The notes under the pieces were generated by a model. It worked only from the letters and a program-made list of their open reading frames with translations. It did not search any database and was not told where the DNA came from. Made by a program: the position numbers and the translations under genes. From Pelosinus baikalensis (GTDB lineage: Bacteria > Bacillota > Negativicutes > DSM-13327), in the NCBI RefSeq assembly GCF_020819555.1, contig NZ_JAJHJB010000025.1, forward strand, positions 11,989 to 75,988: a stretch of DNA of 64,000 nt, in the 5' to 3' direction. Shown one piece after another: positions 1-8,411 of this stretch (within the stretch, counting starts at the first letter, position 1; the number at the start of each line of letters is the position of its first letter).

Positions 1-161
1 GTAGCATATATCACATTTCCTGCAGCGCGTAAAATAGCAAAATCAGTAACAATCACTTGACGGCTAACACCTAGTTCTTTCGCCAACCAAGTCCCTGTCA
101 ATGGCTGCTCTGCTGTCCTTAGTTTCTCTAACAATCGTCCTCGTCGCTCTTTTGCATCCAT
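1..161 (-). CDS. NiaR-like transcriptional repressor, N-terminal HTH (partial)
   Basis: Only the first 53 or so codons are inside the window; the gene runs off the left edge. The visible part is a winged-helix HTH_11 domain: an Arg-rich start (MDAKERRGRL), then LAKELGVSRQVIV as the recognition helix, then ILRAAG. This layout is typical of the NiaR/YrxA family, which represses NAD or niacin genes and carries a C-terminal 3H ligand domain that would lie outside the window. The ATG at 159-161 follows an AGGGGG ribosome site at good spacing. The NiaR name rests on the HTH alone; another HTH_11 regulator such as BirA-like is possible. Confidence 0.6.
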   Translation of the reverse strand, partial: MDAKERRGRLLEKLRTAEQPLTGTWLAKELGVSRQVIVTDFAILRAAGNVIYA

Positions 162-378
162 TACTATGCCCCCTATACTACTATTTTAAATTAAGAAAGC
201 TTCACAACCATCTTAATTGATATGCCTTTTAGCAAACAGAACCCTTTCAGTTTCACAATTCGGCCAAAATGAAATTTTTCCTGCTCATTGTCTATCATTA
301 TCCATATTACATAGGATTATGATAAACAAAAAATGAGTATCAGAATCTTCATTCCAATACCCATTATCGTTTCTAATT

Positions 379-454
<76 letters not shown>

Positions 455-464
455 GTATACTATT

Positions 465-539
465 TGGTGACCCGTGGGGGAATCGAACCCCCGTTATCGC
501 CGTGAAAGGGCGGTGTCTTAACCGCTTGACCAACGGGCC
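465..539 (-). tRNA. tRNA-Glu (anticodon TTC)
   Basis: A 75-nt cloverleaf with encoded CCA. The anticodon loop CTTTCAC gives TTC, and the T-arm is GGGGGTTCGATTCCCCC. It lies 10 nt upstream of tRNA-Val and 5 nt downstream of tRNA-Asn, so the three are surely cotranscribed. Confidence 0.97.
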
Positions 540-544
540 ACATA

Positions 545-620
545 TGGCTCCTCGAGTAGGACTCGAACCTACGACCGATCGGTTAACAGCCGATTGCTCT
601 ACCAACTGAGCTATCGAGGA
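545..620 (-). tRNA. tRNA-Asn (anticodon GTT)
   Basis: A 76-nt cloverleaf with encoded CCA. The acceptor TCCTCGA pairs with TCGAGGA and the anticodon loop CTGTTAA gives GTT. It is the first gene of the tRNA operon, about 9 nt after the predicted transcription start. Confidence 0.97.
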
Positions 621-635
621 ATAACAACATTTATC

Positions 636-664
636 ATTATATATTATCTTAACCATAAATGCAA
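636..664 (-). promoter_or_regulatory. Sigma-70 promoter of the tRNA operon
   Basis: On the minus strand, TTGCAT (659-664) and TATAAT (636-641) are separated by exactly 17 bp. The start would fall near 629, just ahead of tRNA-Asn at 620. The perfect -10 and short leader fit a stable-RNA promoter. Confidence 0.8.
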
Positions 665-714
665 TAGGGTAAACTAACTTTTTTTATTTTATTACAAAAA
701 AGTAGTTATCAGTC

Positions 715-1548
715 TTATTTCAATAATTCTTGCACAAAATTCGGCAGCACAAATGAACTTTTGTGAATGTCTTTATTGTAATATCGAGTAGTTAGCCCTT
801 GAAGATTTTCCATACTAGATTTAATCGGATCATATTTCTTGGAGCCTATGGTGAAGCAATGTAATCCGCTAGGGTAAGTAGGAATGTTCGCCAAATACAT
901 TTTCGTAATAGGAAATAATTGGCGAATCTCTTTATTTACATATGTAATTAACTCTTGATGATAAAAAGGAGATTCTGTTTGCTGTACAAACAGTCCATCT
1001 TCTTTTAACGCCTTATACACATTAGTATAAAACTCAGGTGTAAACAAACCTTTACCAGGGCCTATAGGATCGGAGCAGTCTACAATGATAATATCATATT
1101 TATTTTCAGCTTCTTTCATATGAGAAATACCATCACCAATTTTAAGCTCCAATTTAGGATGCTTATGAATTATAGCTTCACTAATTTCCGGCAGAAATTT
1201 TTTACAGACATCAACCACCAAACCGTCAATTTCAACCATTTCTGCTTTCTCAACACAATCATGCCTTACAACCTCACGAATTGTACCGCCATCACCACCG
1301 CCAATGACTAGTACCTTCTTAGGGCTAGGATGGGTAAATAAAGGAACGTGAACAATCATTTCATGATAAATAAATTCATCAGTCACCGATGTTTGAAACA
1401 CACCATCCAGCACTAACATGCGGCCGAATTGGTGAGAATCCACTACCGCGATCTCCTGAAAATCAGACTTTCCCATAAATAATGTTTCTTTTACGCGCGC
1501 TCGTAATTCTAAGTCTTTTGTTTGCGCCTCGCTAATCCATATATCCAT
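715..1548 (-). CDS. speE: Spermidine synthase
   Basis: A 277-aa aminopropyltransferase. It moves the aminopropyl group of decarboxylated SAM to putrescine, making spermidine in the cytoplasm. Visible signatures are the Gly-rich nucleotide site VIGGGDGGTIREV, the substrate-gate motif DCSDPIGPGKGLF with the acceptor Asp, and an N-terminal beta domain (LVLDGVFQTS). Length matches the bacterial family. The ATG follows GGAGGG at about 8 nt. The gene stands alone here; its usual partners speA, speD and speB are not in the window. Confidence 0.95.
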   Translation of the reverse strand: MDIWISEAQTKDLELRARVKETLFMGKSDFQEIAVVDSHQFGRMLVLDGVFQTSVTDEFIYHEMIVHVPLFTHPSPKKVLVIGGGDGGTIREVVRHDCVEKAEMVEIDGLVVDVCKKFLPEISEAIIHKHPKLELKIGDGISHMKEAENKYDIIIVDCSDPIGPGKGLFTPEFYTNVYKALKEDGLFVQQTESPFYHQELITYVNKEIRQLFPITKMYLANIPTYPSGLHCFTIGSKKYDPIKSSMENLQGLTTRYYNKDIHKSSFVLPNFVQELLK

Positions 1549-1740
1549 CTTTGCTTCCCTCCAACTTTTTTATTTTATCGATGTTCTCTCTTATTCAGAG
1601 GCTATATGTCCACTATTATGAATTCATTTTAATTACAGCCAGTACCATTGTGCAATATACCGCCGCCATTGCAATCATTCTAAGAAATCCTTCTTTCCCA
1701 GATTCTTCTATATTTATAAATTCTATCATAAAATAGCCTT

Positions 1741-1766
1741 GGGGAAAAGGTCTATTTCTTTTCCCC
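1741..1766. terminator. Hairpin after the small membrane protein gene
   Basis: A perfect 9-bp stem (ggggaaaag / cttttcccc) with an 8-nt loop, about 70 bp beyond the stop at 1835. The U-run on the minus strand is poor (only ATTTTA farther on), so it is a weak terminator or an RNA-stabilising hairpin. Confidence 0.45.
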
Positions 1767-1834
1767 CATCACCTAACGCAGCATCAACCCTAATTCTTGT
1801 CGGCTTATTTTTTTCGAAGAGTTGCGTTGCCTTA

Positions 1835-2113
1835 CTAGTTACAATTAGATTTACCTGTCATATCGTCTTTTATTCCTAAATCACCTGGACAAGTCCCCTT
1901 TGGCGTATTCCAGATAGAATTAATCGCATGTGTCGCATTTAATTGAGTCATTAGCCAAATATAGGTATCACGAAACTGATATAAATCAAATTGCGTACTT
2001 TTTATTCCATTAAGAATCCAAGCTCCTAACCAAATTATAATAAAAATTGCAGTATAGGCTCCAATACACTTATTGGGGAAATAAATAACCTGTTGAATAT
2101 TTCTCCACATCAT
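1835..2113 (-). CDS. Small single-span membrane protein of unknown function
   Basis: A 92-aa protein. Residues about 17-36 (AYTAIFIIIWLGAWIL) form one hydrophobic segment, preceded by a short cytoplasmic-like start. The rest is polar and holds two late cysteines (GTCPGD and SNCN) that could form a disulfide outside the membrane. A strong GGAGGG site lies 7-8 nt before the ATG, which supports real translation. I do not recognise the family. It stands between speE and dcuC, each with its own hairpin, so it is probably a separate transcript. Confidence 0.6.
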   Translation of the reverse strand: MMWRNIQQVIYFPNKCIGAYTAIFIIIWLGAWILNGIKSTQFDLYQFRDTYIWLMTQLNATHAINSIWNTPKGTCPGDLGIKDDMTGKSNCN

Positions 2114-2213
2114 ATCTCACCCTCCACAAGTAGATTTATCTGCTAATAAATAGTCTTTCCTTATCCTATTCTGCACAAGTAAAAGAGTTATCGCTCAAAT
2201 ACGATAAATTCTA

Positions 2214-2259
2214 TAAAAAAGGCCCTCTCATTTTATCCCAGAGACAAAATGAGAGGGCC
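2214..2259 (-). terminator. Intrinsic terminator of dcuC
   Basis: A perfect 14-bp inverted repeat (2221-2234 with 2246-2259, core GGCCCTCTCATTTT) followed on the minus strand by TTTTTT. It begins 14 bp after the dcuC stop. Confidence 0.93.
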
Positions 2260-2272
2260 TCTTACATGCTGA

Positions 2273-3640
2273 TTATCGATAGAAGTAAATAAAGGTAGCA
2301 GCCACATTCACAATAAGGGCACCAATCATGGGAATAGATGTACGTTTTACTACATCAATTGGCGATACATTTGCAATACCTGAAACGACTACAATAACTG
2401 CAGTAATTGGTGACATACTGCGGGCAATACTTGCAGCAAAATGCATTGGCAATAGCATCAGGACAGGAGCAATATCCATCTTAGCGGCTACAACGGGAGT
2501 TAAAGCTACAAAAGCAAAGAATGGTGCATTGCCTGACCCCATGACTACAGATGATACCGCAATAATCGATACCATGACAATAATCATACCAGCTCCACCA
2601 AAACCTGCTGATTGAGCAGAACTAATAATCGATTCAATGGCTCCCACTGATTTTAACCCCTGAGCAAAGGTTTCCCCTGCTACGACCAAGGTAACTACAG
2701 CAGCAAACTGAATGCCCATACCGTCAAAAAAAACTTGCAGATCAGCAAAGACTTTTTTAATATCTCTTTTACGAAGAAACTCAAAAATCATAGATACAAA
2801 TAAACTAATAAACATCGCATTCACAATATCCATTTTAATTCCTTTAATGCCAATATCACTAAAGGCTAAAATCAGTACTAAAGGCACGACAGGCAATAAG
2901 GCAAAAATCCCTGGAGGAAGCTCCTCTTCTGTTTTATTCGTGACTATCTCTGCCCGCTCTACAATATGCCCTTGTTTTTTATCAAACCACTGTTGGACAA
3001 AATAATGTAATACCGCAACTACCACCATTACTGTTAAAGCAACGGGAATTTGATACTGGGTCCAATAAGTCGCAATGTCCATACCAGCAGTATTAGCTGA
3101 CAAGACGCTGCCAGGATCTCCAGGGCTCCAATCCAAGCACAAAGTAGTACCAATAACAGCCGTAGCAGCTAGTCGGCTGACGCCAAGGCGTATTAAAATA
3201 GGAAACATAGTAACCATGAGCAGCATGCCTAAACCAGAGGCACTGTTGATAAACAAGCCTAATACCTGACCAACTAAATAACACGCAGCCAACATTACAT
3301 AGGGAGCATGAAGTTTTTGCAATGGCTTTATGGCAATATTTACCAAAGCCTTGCTAGCTCCAATATGATCCATATATCGAGCAAAACCTCCCACTGCCAT
3401 AATACTAAGACCAAGACCAGCGGCTCTGCCACTCAACGTCTTTTTGATAAATTCAAACAAATCAAACCAAATGAGTCCCGTACTCTCCTTAACTGGCAAA
3501 ATCGTTCCCAAACCAAAAATAACAGCACATGACATAAGAATAAGACCACCAAAAACTAAAACAGCTTGTGTCTTGTATTGCTTTAAAATCATGTAGACAA
3601 CCATTGACGTAACAATAAGTGCTAATAGTATTCCTAACAT
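2273..3640 (-). CDS. dcuC: C4-dicarboxylate transporter, DcuC family
   Basis: A 455-aa inner-membrane carrier of 11-13 hydrophobic spans. DcuC proteins export succinate or exchange fumarate and succinate during anaerobic growth. The conserved stretch around residues 130-180 (NSASGLGMLL, then LDWSPGDPGSVL) and the second-half motif MGSGNAPFFAF fit the family, as does the length. The ATG is preceded by AGGAGG. It is a monocistronic unit bounded by its own terminator. The exact substrate cannot be read from sequence. Confidence 0.88.
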   Translation of the reverse strand: MLGILLALIVTSMVVYMILKQYKTQAVLVFGGLILMSCAVIFGLGTILPVKESTGLIWFDLFEFIKKTLSGRAAGLGLSIMAVGGFARYMDHIGASKALVNIAIKPLQKLHAPYVMLAACYLVGQVLGLFINSASGLGMLLMVTMFPILIRLGVSRLAATAVIGTTLCLDWSPGDPGSVLSANTAGMDIATYWTQYQIPVALTVMVVVAVLHYFVQQWFDKKQGHIVERAEIVTNKTEEELPPGIFALLPVVPLVLILAFSDIGIKGIKMDIVNAMFISLFVSMIFEFLRKRDIKKVFADLQVFFDGMGIQFAAVVTLVVAGETFAQGLKSVGAIESIISSAQSAGFGGAGMIIVMVSIIAVSSVVMGSGNAPFFAFVALTPVVAAKMDIAPVLMLLPMHFAASIARSMSPITAVIVVVSGIANVSPIDVVKRTSIPMIGALIVNVAATFIYFYR

Positions 3641-3849
3641 CTTTATTCCTTCCTCCTATATATCCCTTTCCTCTTTACCATCTGAAGACAAACTCGTTTT
3701 CCTACAGTAAATATATTGAAAATGCATTATATATAGTTCTATAAATCTTCATTTTCTCCTGCAGGTGGACATTGTTTTTGTAATTAAATTTATTATATAT
3801 TTTGAAAATTTAATAAATTTAATTATAATTTACATTTCTCAATATCTAG

Positions 3850-3878
3850 TTACTTTTACTTGGTGAATATTATATAAT
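3850..3878 (+). promoter_or_regulatory. Sigma-70 promoter for the small plus-strand gene
   Basis: TTACTT (3850-3855), 17 bp, TATAAT (3873-3878). The start would be near 3885, after an ATG at 3881, so translation must begin at the later ATG at 3914. Confidence 0.65.
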
Positions 3879-3913
3879 CAATGAAGCACTATAAATTATA
3901 TTATGAGGTACCT

Positions 3914-4144
3914 ATGAGTAAAATGACAATAGCACATCTTAAGACAGGCATTATTTTTGGTGATAATAACACCGCAGAATATGTATATTTGCCAGCCAGC
4001 GAAATTGGCATGGAAGAACCCTTATGCGTTCTTGAAACACCTAACGGACGGCAAGATCTCAATATGAAACAAGCCTTATCTTTTATATTAAAACTCAGCT
4101 TAAGACCAGTATGTCACCCTCGATTAGGGCGTAGTTCTTTCTAG
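3914..4144 (+). CDS. Small protein of unknown function
   Basis: A 76-aa protein, one of the very few plus-strand genes. I chose the ATG at 3914 because it has a GAGG site 6 nt upstream and lies about 29 nt after the predicted transcription start; the ATG at 3881 would precede that start. The protein has no membrane span or signal peptide. It begins MSKMTIAHLKTG and ends in a basic tail (RPVCHPRLGRSSF). A hairpin follows the stop. I do not recognise a family. Promoter, ribosome site and terminator together argue that it is a genuine gene. Confidence 0.6.
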   Translation: MSKMTIAHLKTGIIFGDNNTAEYVYLPASEIGMEEPLCVLETPNGRQDLNMKQALSFILKLSLRPVCHPRLGRSSF

Positions 4145-4156
4145 CTTGATTAGAGT

Positions 4157-4195
4157 AAAGCCTTTCTTATTTTGCAGCATAGAAAAGGCCTTATT
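4157..4195. terminator. Bidirectional terminator between convergent genes
   Basis: AAAGCCTTTCT pairs with AGAAAAGGCCTT with small bulges, between the plus-strand small gene and the minus-strand NUDIX gene. The plus side continues into TTATT. Confidence 0.6.
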
Positions 4196-4206
4196 ACTTA
4201 GTCTTG

Positions 4207-4698
4207 CTATAAAAATTTGACTTCAGCCACATCTTCATTATTTTCGGCAAAAATTACCGTGCCCTCTATGGTCTTTCCTGCCAAGACTGTAGGTAGCCAA
4301 TAGATGTCATCCTGCCACATTTCATCATAAGGGATATCGGGCTGTGAAAACCATTGAGGCTTCATTTCTTCCGTTTCTACTGCTTCCCCCTGCCAGGTAT
4401 GCACTAGAAAGATATGTACATCATGCCGCAGCTGAGGGCTTGCAGGAAAAATGAAATTCAGTTTACCTGCGTACTCCAACTGCCTCTCCTCCACTTGTAT
4501 ACCACTTTCTTCTTCCAGCTCCCGTACAGTTGCTTGCAATACTGTTTCACCTTTTTTAATTTTACCACCAAAACCATTATATTTTCCTTGACCAAAGCCT
4601 GTTTTTTTCATCCCAAGCAGAATTTTATCCTTTTTAAGCAAAAAACAGAGTGTGGTTGTATACATTTTCTCATCTTCTTTCTTAAAAGTGCCGGTCAT
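4207..4698 (-). CDS. NUDIX hydrolase, MTH1/MutT-like
   Basis: A 163-aa protein (152 aa if it starts at the inner ATG near 4665). The full NUDIX box is present: GKIKKGE, then REL, then EESGI, the magnesium-binding GX5EX7REUXEEXGU motif at about residues 45-67. The surrounding sequence (LLGMKKTGFGQGKYNGFGG) is that of the 8-oxo-dGTP/2-OH-dATP diphosphatase group, which cleans oxidised nucleotides from the pool. The outer start has GGGGTGAT about 9 nt upstream; the inner start has only weak GAAGATGAG. The substrate is inferred from family resemblance. Confidence 0.85.
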   Translation of the reverse strand: MTGTFKKEDEKMYTTTLCFLLKKDKILLGMKKTGFGQGKYNGFGGKIKKGETVLQATVRELEEESGIQVEERQLEYAGKLNFIFPASPQLRHDVHIFLVHTWQGEAVETEEMKPQWFSQPDIPYDEMWQDDIYWLPTVLAGKTIEGTVIFAENNEDVAEVKFL

Positions 4699-4820
4699 AT
4701 CCCCTTATCACCCCATAGCTAAGCTTGCATAGCAAGAAGAGTATTACCGGGAAATATCCGCATCCTCTGACAGTAACAATTTAAATTCAAGTTTTTGTTA
4801 ATGTATCGTATAAGCACAAT

Positions 4821-4849
4821 AAAAAACAACAGTCTATAAAGACAGTTGT
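4821..4849 (-). terminator. Intrinsic terminator of the GNAT gene
   Basis: Stem acaacagtc / gacagttgt (9 bp, one mismatch) with a 6-nt loop. On the minus strand it runs into TTTTTT. It lies 15 bp after the stop at 4864. Confidence 0.82.
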
Positions 4850-4863
4850 GAAATTACCAGTAT

Positions 4864-5391
4864 TTATTCTAATAAAAATTTTTCCATAACGTGTACATCA
4901 ATCCATTTTCCATCTAACATTCCTTGTTTTACGTAAGTACCAACCTTTGTAAAACCAAGAGAGTGATAGAGTTTATGTCCTGTACGATTAACAGCCAACG
5001 TAGTCAGCACCATCTTATAAAATTCTTCCTCTTTCGCCACTTGTATTAAGGCCAATAATAAATGTTTGCCAAGCCTCTTATTCCGTTCTTCTCTTTTAAT
5101 ATAAATGGATAAATCAGCAACACCCCGATAACATTCTCTGGCATTAAAAACATTGAGTGAAGCCCAGCCTTTTATCGTATTCTCTGTATCTTCTATTACT
5201 AATACTTTATGTCTAGAACTCCTGCTTCTCAGCCATTCTACCATTTCTTCGACACTTTTTGTATTGGTTTCTAATGTAGCAATTCGATCTTGTATGCCTT
5301 GATTATAAATTTCCGTAATTTGCCCAATATCACTTAGAGAAGCAATCCGAATTAAAAATGTACCTTCAGGCAATTCTAAAGTCTCCTGCAT
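4864..5391 (-). CDS. GNAT N-acetyltransferase, phosphinothricin acetyltransferase-like
   Basis: A 175-aa protein starting MQETLELPEG. The acetyl-CoA site is seen in RNKRLGKHLLLALI, and the end pattern HKLYHSLGFTKVGTYVKQG with a DVHVMEKFL tail is that of PAT/Bar-type acetyltransferases acting on small amines. The start at 5391 has GAGGGG about 5 nt upstream. A frame extension up to 5520 exists, but it overlaps the HD gene and lacks a site, so I rejected it. It follows the HD gene by 43 bp and is probably cotranscribed. The true acceptor is unknown. Confidence 0.85.
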   Translation of the reverse strand: MQETLELPEGTFLIRIASLSDIGQITEIYNQGIQDRIATLETNTKSVEEMVEWLRSRSSRHKVLVIEDTENTIKGWASLNVFNARECYRGVADLSIYIKREERNKRLGKHLLLALIQVAKEEEFYKMVLTTLAVNRTGHKLYHSLGFTKVGTYVKQGMLDGKWIDVHVMEKFLLE

Positions 5392-5434
5392 ATTCCCCTC
5401 ACTCCCACTTGTCTTAATCCTTGAGTTCCCATTG

Positions 5435-6217
5435 CTACTTTGAAATAGCATGCTCTCTGGCATACTGCCATAAACACTGATGCACACGAGCAATCTCCTT
5501 TCGAGCAGGCAGGGTAGCAATCAGCTTATCAATGTACCCTTGCTCTACTATATAAGAAAAAGAATAGGAAAAGTAGATATCATATATCCAAGACAAACGA
5601 AAAAGCATTAAATCATTTCCGTTCTTGATGTCTGGATACTCCACTAATTTCCCCTGTATTATATCCTCAACGATCTTTGCTGAATACGCATTAGTATTTT
5701 CTAACTCTAGGGGCAGAGGGATCTTATTATCCTTATCTTTCGTGATTAACATGGAAAAGATGTCTATCTTATCTGCATCTCGAATAATCTTTGCAGGAGT
5801 TAGCCACTCTTCACTTTCATCCATTGGTAACTGACGCCGATTATGATATAACACAGCATTTTTTATAATCTTCTGTTCTTGATCATTTAGTCCAGCAGCT
5901 TGCATACTACCTGCTTCCTGCAATACTTCCAATCCTAATTGAGCATGATTCACAGACAACGCATCATTAAAGGTTTTATACGTTTGATATTGCTGAAACC
6001 TTCCAATATCATGAAGTAAAGCAGCAATTTTGATGTGCTGCATCTGTTCATAAGTACAAGTTAACCATGTACCAATTCTCACTGCATTTTCCAGCACTCG
6101 CCTTGTATGCTCTTCCTTCAATCGAATGTGAAATTGCAGCTGCTCATCAGTAGAATAAAAATCCTGAACATAACCATGAAACCAGTTTTTAAGAAATAAA
6201 AAAGCATGTTCCTTCAT
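5435..6217 (-). CDS. HD-domain phosphohydrolase
   Basis: A 260-aa soluble protein. The metal-binding HD signature appears as H in EEHTRRVLEN, then AALLHDIGRFQQY, and a later DADKIDIF that supplies the last Asp. This order is typical of stand-alone HD hydrolases acting on nucleotides or phosphate esters. The ATG has GGAGGG 4-5 nt upstream. Genes before and after (the 106-aa protein and GNAT) are close enough to form one operon. The substrate is unknown. Confidence 0.85.
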   Translation of the reverse strand: MKEHAFLFLKNWFHGYVQDFYSTDEQLQFHIRLKEEHTRRVLENAVRIGTWLTCTYEQMQHIKIAALLHDIGRFQQYQTYKTFNDALSVNHAQLGLEVLQEAGSMQAAGLNDQEQKIIKNAVLYHNRRQLPMDESEEWLTPAKIIRDADKIDIFSMLITKDKDNKIPLPLELENTNAYSAKIVEDIIQGKLVEYPDIKNGNDLMLFRLSWIYDIYFSYSFSYIVEQGYIDKLIATLPARKEIARVHQCLWQYAREHAISK

Positions 6218-6228
6218 AGGCCCTCCGA

Positions 6229-6549
6229 TTATTTGGCTTTTTTCTTTTCCGCTTTACTAGGAACGCCTGTTAATATGATTTGTTTATCCTGGGTTGTTAC
6301 CTTAATATCAAAATCAACAATGCCTTCCTTAAATAGTTTAACTTTTAACTCCAGTAACGCTTTGCCTACCTTTTCCTGCAATTCTGACGTAAAAAACTCA
6401 CTTGCATAATTCTTATTATCTTTTTGTATTCCCCTTACAGGCTGAGGAGTTGCTGTTTCTTCTGCATAATTCTCATTTTCAAAAGTAAGAGTCTCTTTAT
6501 AATCGCCGAACATAGCTGTGTCACTTAAATTTTTTGGTATTTTTGCCAT
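6229..6549 (-). CDS. Conserved-looking small soluble protein of unknown function
   Basis: A 106-aa, highly charged protein with no membrane segment. The middle (SELQEKVGKALLELKVKLFKEG) is predicted as an amphipathic helix, followed by a beta-like stretch (VDFDIKVTTQDKQIILTG) and a Lys-rich tail. A GGGTGA site 7 nt upstream of the ATG supports the start. It sits 11 bp before the HD gene and about 60 bp after the helicase pair, so it may share their transcript. I do not recognise the family. Confidence 0.6.
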   Translation of the reverse strand: MAKIPKNLSDTAMFGDYKETLTFENENYAEETATPQPVRGIQKDNKNYASEFFTSELQEKVGKALLELKVKLFKEGIVDFDIKVTTQDKQIILTGVPSKAEKKKAK

Positions 6550-6605
6550 ATTCCATTCACCCTATCATCTTAAAATTTTATACCTATATTATAGCACAAA
6601 TCCAA

Positions 6606-8411
6606 TTACTTTTCGTTTTTTCCTGTTGTTAGCCAAGTATATAACCCTTCTCCTACAGTGACTCCAGGCCTTGGTACCCAATTTTTCTTTTCTAGCCATT
6701 TACGAATGGTCCCTTCTCCATCTGGCTTTATCAGCAAAACCTGGGGGCCAACCAAACCAATCACCCAATTGGATAATTTACTTTGAGCAAGAATCTCCGA
6801 CGCCATTTCGGGAGTATCACAAGCCAATATCATCGCTCTGGCAAACAAGGTTTTATCATAAGCAGTGGCCCACTGTTGCAGTGTACACAGCACATTTTCC
6901 GCGGGAGGTACTTTACTATGATCAGTAATCAGCGCAAATAAATCATCAACTGAAGCTCCTCCTTTTAACGCGCGAAGTATACTACTGCGAGTAATTTCTC
7001 CTTGATATACGTAATCTTGAACCTGAGTCTCAGCAAAAACCGATAACATCCACACCACGTAAGGGCTTACACTTTTAGGAACGAAAAAGGAAAGATCTGG
7101 TTGAATGATCAGCTGCTGCTCCAGTTCAGCAGGTAAAACCTGCCGCCATTTATCAAATAAAGGCGCAAAAATGACTTCCGTATCTTTATGATACAAATCG
7201 ATTTTAACCATTTGGCTAATAGCCTTACCTGCGTCTTTCTCCTCTGCCAGCCATTGAGCCAAAGCCAATCCCAAAGGAGTCAATCGCCAGAAATTTCGAG
7301 GCATCTTCTCTTCCATCAGCCATTGAGTTGGCAGCTCGGCCGTAGTCTTTTCGAATAATCCACAATACATAAATGGCTCTAATACAACTGCCTCTAACCA
7401 CTCTTCACTACTAAAAGGATCTTTATCATGAAAAAGCACTGAAGATTCATCTATAACGCTTTTCATCATTAAAGACGCGCCAGTTAACCATGTTCCTTTT
7501 ACCTGGGCTGCATATTTAAATAAGTTGGCAATAAAAGGTAGGCTTCCTCCCTTATGATATTGAATACGAGAGATTTGCCAGCTCAAAATATAGAGTAAAC
7601 GGTGGGATGCAGGTGAAAAAATAAAATCATCCCATTTTTCCCCATTTAATTGATAATAGCAATAGTCGCCTTTATCAACTACAACCTTTAAGGCTCCCAT
7701 CTCCTGTAAAATCCCTAAAAGCATACGTGTCATATTCGTATATAAATTTTCATCAGCGGCTTCTTCCCATTGGTCAGCTGCCGCAGAGCTTAAGCGTGAC
7801 ATTAAACGACGCAATACGGATTTTGCCATGAACTTTTTTACAGTAAGCTTTGGTTTTTCTACATATAAAAATGCAGATAGCTCAATCAAATCCGTAAGAG
7901 ACTGTCCTCCGCTATCAATTGCAGAATGTGTGGCCGGCAACCGCGCTTCTAAAAAATAATAAAATGCTGACATTTTATCAAGTGTTTTCTTAAAGTCGGG
8001 TATAGCTAACAGAGACTGAGGCATCTGCCCTTCTAACAGCCATCCCTTCTGCAGTAAATCGGTAACTGCAGCATCAATTGTTTTCACGGGCACTGTCGAA
8101 CGATACTTTTCATATATTTGATTTATAGCTACTGGCTTGCCAGCGAATTCACATAGAAAAGCCATTATACTTTGCTCTTCTTCTCTCAATTCATGATATA
8201 CTCCAGCAAATCGTGGGATATGGAAGATAGCCTCACGTAGTAATTTAGGAACATTGCCCACCCAGCCGCTTACATCAAATAACCAACACATTTTATTTAA
8301 GGCTGTTTTATTCAATGCATAGATTTCTTCTAAGGTATATGCATGATCCAAACGTAAGGATAATTTTCTATTTGGCAAAATTCCCCATTCCTTCCCTTGC
8401 CAATGTTTCAT
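6606..8411 (-). CDS. Helicase-associated protein (Helicase_C_3-like), partner of XPB
   Basis: A roughly 601-aa protein that overlaps the end of the XPB helicase gene by 44 bp in another frame. It lacks Walker motifs. The N-terminal half is helical with WYL/HTH-like segments. The C-terminal half (LIIQPDLSFFVP, SILRALKGGASVDDLFALI, LPLNVL-like spacing) resembles the XPB/Ssl2-like helical-bundle domain seen beside bacterial XPB helicases. I place the start at the ATG at 8411; a TTG lies just before it, and neither has a strong site, so translational coupling to the helicase is likely. A role as helicase cofactor is inferred from overlap and domain, not shown. Confidence 0.7.
   Translation of the reverse strand: MKHWQGKEWGILPNRKLSLRLDHAYTLEEIYALNKTALNKMCWLFDVSGWVGNVPKLLREAIFHIPRFAGVYHELREEEQSIMAFLCEFAGKPVAINQIYEKYRSTVPVKTIDAAVTDLLQKGWLLEGQMPQSLLAIPDFKKTLDKMSAFYYFLEARLPATHSAIDSGGQSLTDLIELSAFLYVEKPKLTVKKFMAKSVLRRLMSRLSSAAADQWEEAADENLYTNMTRMLLGILQEMGALKVVVDKGDYCYYQLNGEKWDDFIFSPASHRLLYILSWQISRIQYHKGGSLPFIANLFKYAAQVKGTWLTGASLMMKSVIDESSVLFHDKDPFSSEEWLEAVVLEPFMYCGLFEKTTAELPTQWLMEEKMPRNFWRLTPLGLALAQWLAEEKDAGKAISQMVKIDLYHKDTEVIFAPLFDKWRQVLPAELEQQLIIQPDLSFFVPKSVSPYVVWMLSVFAETQVQDYVYQGEITRSSILRALKGGASVDDLFALITDHSKVPPAENVLCTLQQWATAYDKTLFARAMILACDTPEMASEILAQSKLSNWVIGLVGPQVLLIKPDGEGTIRKWLEKKNWVPRPGVTVGEGLYTWLTTGKNEK

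Noticed and set aside
1551..1736. Plus-strand frame upstream of speE
   Set aside because: No ribosome site, biased toward AT-rich hydrophobic codons and antisense to the speE leader.
4414..4722. Plus-strand frame over the NUDIX gene
   Set aside because: Antisense shadow of a gene with a complete NUDIX box.
5392..5520. Longer N terminus for the GNAT protein
   Set aside because: It overlaps the HD gene, lacks a ribosome site and reads unlike the family; the start at 5391 has GAGGGG.
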